A program made the translations under genes and the position numbers. Positions 61,675 to 64,000 of a DNA stretch of 64,000 nt are shown here, piece by piece. Within the stretch, counting starts at the first letter, position 1; every line of letters starts with the position of its first letter. The stretch is from Halomonas faecis (GTDB lineage Bacteria; Pseudomonadota; Gammaproteobacteria; Pseudomonadales; Halomonadaceae), in the NCBI RefSeq assembly GCF_010993975.1, contig NZ_JAACZO010000005.1:1-64000 (forward strand), written 5' to 3'. The notes beneath the pieces were generated by a model that saw nothing but the letters and a program-made list of their open reading frames with translations, had not been told where the DNA came from and made no database searches.

Positions 61675-62190
61675 ATGACAGGCACCCACCTCGACCACCG
61701 GCGCTCGCGCCGTCAGCTGTTTCGCTCGCTGGCCGGCCAGGGCCCGGTACGCCGCCCGCCCTGGAGCGGTGACGACTTCCTGGATCGCTGCACGCGCTGC
61801 GAGGCCTGCCTGACGGCCTGCCCGGAAGGCGTGCTGTTCACCGGCGACGGCGGCTACCCGGAGATCCGCTTCGTCGACGATGGCTGCACCCTGTGCGGGG
61901 AGTGCGTTGCCGTCTGCGATGCCGGGGTGTTCGACACCGCTCGCCCCGCTTTCCCGTGGCATGCCGCCATCGAGTCCCCGTGTCTGGCCCTGGCCGACAT
62001 CCACTGCCAGACCTGTCAGGACGCCTGCGAGTGGCAGGCGATCCGTTTCGTCCCGACCCTCGGGCGCCCGCCGCAGCCGGAGATCGACACCGACGCCTGC
62101 ACCGGCTGTGGTGCCTGCCTGGCACTGTGCCCCAACGACGCCATCCGTCTGACCGGCAGCGAGGAGGCCCGCGAACGCACGACTCAATGA
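61675..62190 (+). CDS. napF: Ferredoxin-type protein NapF
   Basis: NapF (171 aa) is a cytoplasmic iron-sulfur protein that interacts with NapA during its maturation. Four cysteine groups are visible: CTRCEACLTACP, CTLCGECVAVCD, CQTCQDACEW and CTGCGACLALCP. The first, second and fourth are regular [4Fe-4S] motifs; the third is the variant seen in NapF. The N-terminus has an arginine-rich RRSRRQLFRSL stretch. The ATG at 61675 follows GGGAGCGGGT. Confidence 0.93.
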   Translation: MTGTHLDHRRSRRQLFRSLAGQGPVRRPPWSGDDFLDRCTRCEACLTACPEGVLFTGDGGYPEIRFVDDGCTLCGECVAVCDAGVFDTARPAFPWHAAIESPCLALADIHCQTCQDACEWQAIRFVPTLGRPPQPEIDTDACTGCGACLALCPNDAIRLTGSEEARERTTQ

Positions 62191-62227
62191 CAATAACGAT
62201 GCAAGACAGCGACAAGGAGATCGCCCC

Positions 62228-62509
62228 GTGACGACACAAAGCCTGCATATCGCCAGTTTCCTGGTGCACGTTCGCGCTGCACACTGCGCCGCCGTGGCGG
62301 CCTGGCTGGCCGACCAGCCCGATTGCGAAGTGCGCGCCCAGGACCCCGCCGGCAAGCTCGTGGTGGTAATGGAGAGCGCAGGGGAGCGGCCGATCCTCGA
62401 GCGTATCGACGCCGTCCGCTGCCGGACCGGCGTGCTCGATGCGGCGCTGGTCTACCACCAACTGCTCGATCCGGCCATCGCCGATGAACCGCAGGAGGCC
62501 GCCTCATGA
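62228..62509 (+). CDS. napD: NapA chaperone NapD
   Basis: NapD (93 aa) binds the twin-arginine signal of NapA and holds it back until the cofactor is inserted. The ferredoxin-like fold family shows in [22 protein letters not shown] at the start and in GKLVVVMES in the middle. It starts with GTG at 62228, preceded by AAGGAGATCGCCCC. Its stop overlaps the napA ATG by 4 bp, matching a chaperone made with its client. Confidence 0.92.
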   Translation: MTTQSLHIASFLVHVRAAHCAAVAAWLADQPDCEVRAQDPAGKLVVVMESAGERPILERIDAVRCRTGVLDAALVYHQLLDPAIADEPQEAAS

Positions 62510-64000
62510 AACTGACCCGTCGTGAATTCGCCAAGGCCAATGCCGCCGCGGTGGCTGCGGCCACCGCCGGTTTGCCCATTCCGTCAGGCGCCAGCAGCCT
62601 GATCACCAATGCCGAGCTGACCGAGCTCGAGTGGAACAAGGCGCCCTGCCGTTTCTGTGGGGTGGGTTGCAGCGTGATGGTGGCGACCCAGGACGACCGC
62701 ATCGTGGCCACCCACGGCGACATCCATTCGGAGGTCAACCGCGGCCTCAACTGCGTCAAGGGCTACTTTCTCTCCAAGATCCTCTACGGCGAGGACCGCC
62801 TGCGTCAGCCGCTGCTGCGCAAGCGCAACGGCGTCTACGACAAGAACGGCGACTTCGAGCCGGTCTCCTGGGACGAAGCTTTGGATCTCATGGCCGACAA
62901 GTTCAAGACGGCGATCCGCGAGCACGGTCCCGACAGCGTGGCGATGTTCGGTTCCGGCCAGTGGACGATCTGGGAGGGCTATGCGGCGAGCAAGCTGATG
63001 AAAGCGGGTTTTCGTACCAACAACATCGATCCCAACGCCCGCCACTGCATGGCCTCGGCGGTGTTCGGCTTCATGCGCAGCTTCGGTTCCGACGAACCCA
63101 TGGGCGTCTACGACGACATCGAGGAGGCCGATGCCTTCGTGCTGTGGGGCTCCAACATGGCGGAGATGCACCCGGTGCTGTGGACGCGCGTCACCAATCG
63201 GCGGCTCTCCCACGCCCACACCCGGGTGGCGGTGCTCTCGACCTTCGAGCATCGCAGCTTCGATCTCGCCGACATTCCCATGGTGATGTCGCCCAATGCC
63301 GATGTGGTGATCCTCAACTACATCGCCAACCACATCATCCAGACCGATCGCGTCAATCGCGACTTCGTCGATCGCCACACCAACTTCGTGCGCGCGGTGG
63401 GCGACATCGGCTACGGCCTGCGCGACGACGACCCGCGGCAGCAGGCGGCCGCCAACGCCGGCAATGCCAACGACTGGTCATCGATGAGTTTCGACGAGTT
63501 CGCCGAGCACGTGGCGCCCTTCACCCTGGAGCGGGCGGCGCGCGAGTCGGGCGTTTCGGAGAGCCGACTCGAGGCGCTTGCCGAGCTCTATGCCGAACCC
63601 GACACCAAGGTGATGACCTTCTGGACCATGGGGGTGAACCAGCACACCCGCGGCGTGTGGGTCAACAACCTGATCTACAACCTGCACCTGCTCACCGGCA
63701 AGATCGCCGAGCCCGGCAACAGCCCTTTCTCGCTCACCGGCCAGCCCTCGGCCTGCGGCACGGCCCGCGAGGTGGGCACGTTCTCCCACCGCCTGCCGGC
63801 GGATCGGGTCGTGATGAACCCCGATCATCGCCGCGACGCCGAGACGATCTGGAAATTGCCCGAGGGCACCGTGCCCGAGAAGGTGGGCTTCCATGCCGTG
63901 GAGCAGAGCCGGCGTCTCAAGGATGGCGACATCAAGGTCTACTGGACCCAGGTGTGCAACAACATCCAGGCCGGCCCCAACTCGATGCAGGAGACCTACC
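62506..64000 (+). CDS. napA: Periplasmic nitrate reductase catalytic subunit, partial
   Basis: NapA is the molybdenum enzyme that reduces nitrate to nitrite in the periplasm. The first 498 codons are in the window; the rest is beyond its edge, so no stop is seen. It begins with a twin-arginine signal ([12 protein letters not shown]), followed by the [4Fe-4S] cysteines C48-X2-C51-X3-C55-X27-C83 and the molybdenum-ligand cysteine C181 in [10 protein letters not shown]. Further NapA stretches are [15 protein letters not shown] and [19 protein letters not shown]. The ATG overlaps napD. napB and napC would be expected next. Confidence 0.96.
   Translation, partial: MKLTRREFAKANAAAVAAATAGLPIPSGASSLITNAELTELEWNKAPCRFCGVGCSVMVATQDDRIVATHGDIHSEVNRGLNCVKGYFLSKILYGEDRLRQPLLRKRNGVYDKNGDFEPVSWDEALDLMADKFKTAIREHGPDSVAMFGSGQWTIWEGYAASKLMKAGFRTNNIDPNARHCMASAVFGFMRSFGSDEPMGVYDDIEEADAFVLWGSNMAEMHPVLWTRVTNRRLSHAHTRVAVLSTFEHRSFDLADIPMVMSPNADVVILNYIANHIIQTDRVNRDFVDRHTNFVRAVGDIGYGLRDDDPRQQAAANAGNANDWSSMSFDEFAEHVAPFTLERAARESGVSESRLEALAELYAEPDTKVMTFWTMGVNQHTRGVWVNNLIYNLHLLTGKIAEPGNSPFSLTGQPSACGTAREVGTFSHRLPADRVVMNPDHRRDAETIWKLPEGTVPEKVGFHAVEQSRRLKDGDIKVYWTQVCNNIQAGPNSMQETY

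Overview
This is a 64 kb stretch of GC-rich chromosome from a gammaproteobacterium, most likely a member of the Halomonadaceae (Halomonas or a close relative). The case rests on an ectoine hydroxylase gene (ectD), a Pseudomonas-type set of housekeeping genes (APH-type homoserine kinase, FabY-type ketoacyl synthase, DUF2782 next to polA, napEFDA order) and a codon usage that is uniform and GC-rich over almost the whole window. No phage, integrase, insertion sequence or CRISPR array was seen. Nearly all of it is core chromosome. Family assignments come from reading the sequence, not from a database search.

Layout. 1-330: the 3' end of a 5S rRNA gene followed by a 93-bp tandem repeat, each copy carrying a terminator. 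391-8926: hisC, an AEC permease, an NlpE-like lipoprotein, radA, the selenium pair selD-selU, an amidotransferase-like protein without its catalytic cysteine, an alkyltransferase-like protein and a DUF416 protein. 8423-11767: a leftward histidine operon hisB-hisH-hisA-hisF with a small outer-membrane-type protein at its end. 11955-16207: a PanM/PanZ-like acetyltransferase, asmA, mutY and yggX. 16300-16576: tRNA-Phe, tRNA-Gln and tRNA-Thr with a promoter and a terminator. 16806-24905: ectD, an FAH-family hydrolase, thrB-speA, a DUF2782 protein and polA.

25095-29158 holds a ferric-iron ABC importer whose three genes are not one operon: the binding protein and ATPase genes diverge, and the ATPase and permease genes converge with a 90-bp overlap. 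29328-32358 is a TRAP transporter (dctP-dctQ-dctM). Then come tmcA, pepD, dps, two coupled paralogous lipoproteins, a ZevAB-like metal transport pair, a HIT protein, an entericidin, an I78-family lipoprotein, a channel-like membrane protein with a 24-bp internal duplication, a thioesterase, an AtoE-type transporter and a MATE exporter.

45853-52241 is a compact cytochrome bd operon, cydA-cydB-cydX-cydD-cydC, so the oxidase, its small subunit and the ABC transporter needed for its assembly are made together. Its upstream region is unusually AT-rich and carries a perfect FNR/ANR-type palindrome placed 41.5 bp from a predicted start of transcription, plus two further dyads. 52282-61316: a ferredoxin, fabY-coaD, a TrmB-like methyltransferase lacking the usual catalytic motif, an SMR exporter, dacB, dgkA and glnE. 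The window ends inside a periplasmic nitrate reductase operon (napE-F-D-A, napA cut by the window edge). Cytochrome bd and Nap together suggest a cell adapted to low oxygen and nitrate use; ectD suggests adaptation to salt.

No wholly new multi-gene system is evident. The observations most worth a follow-up are the cyd control region, the scattered iron importer, the two coupled lipoproteins, the channel-like protein with its tandem duplication, the two enzymes that lack catalytic residues (amidotransferase and TrmB-like), and the promoter/operator/terminator cluster between fabY and the TrmB-like gene.
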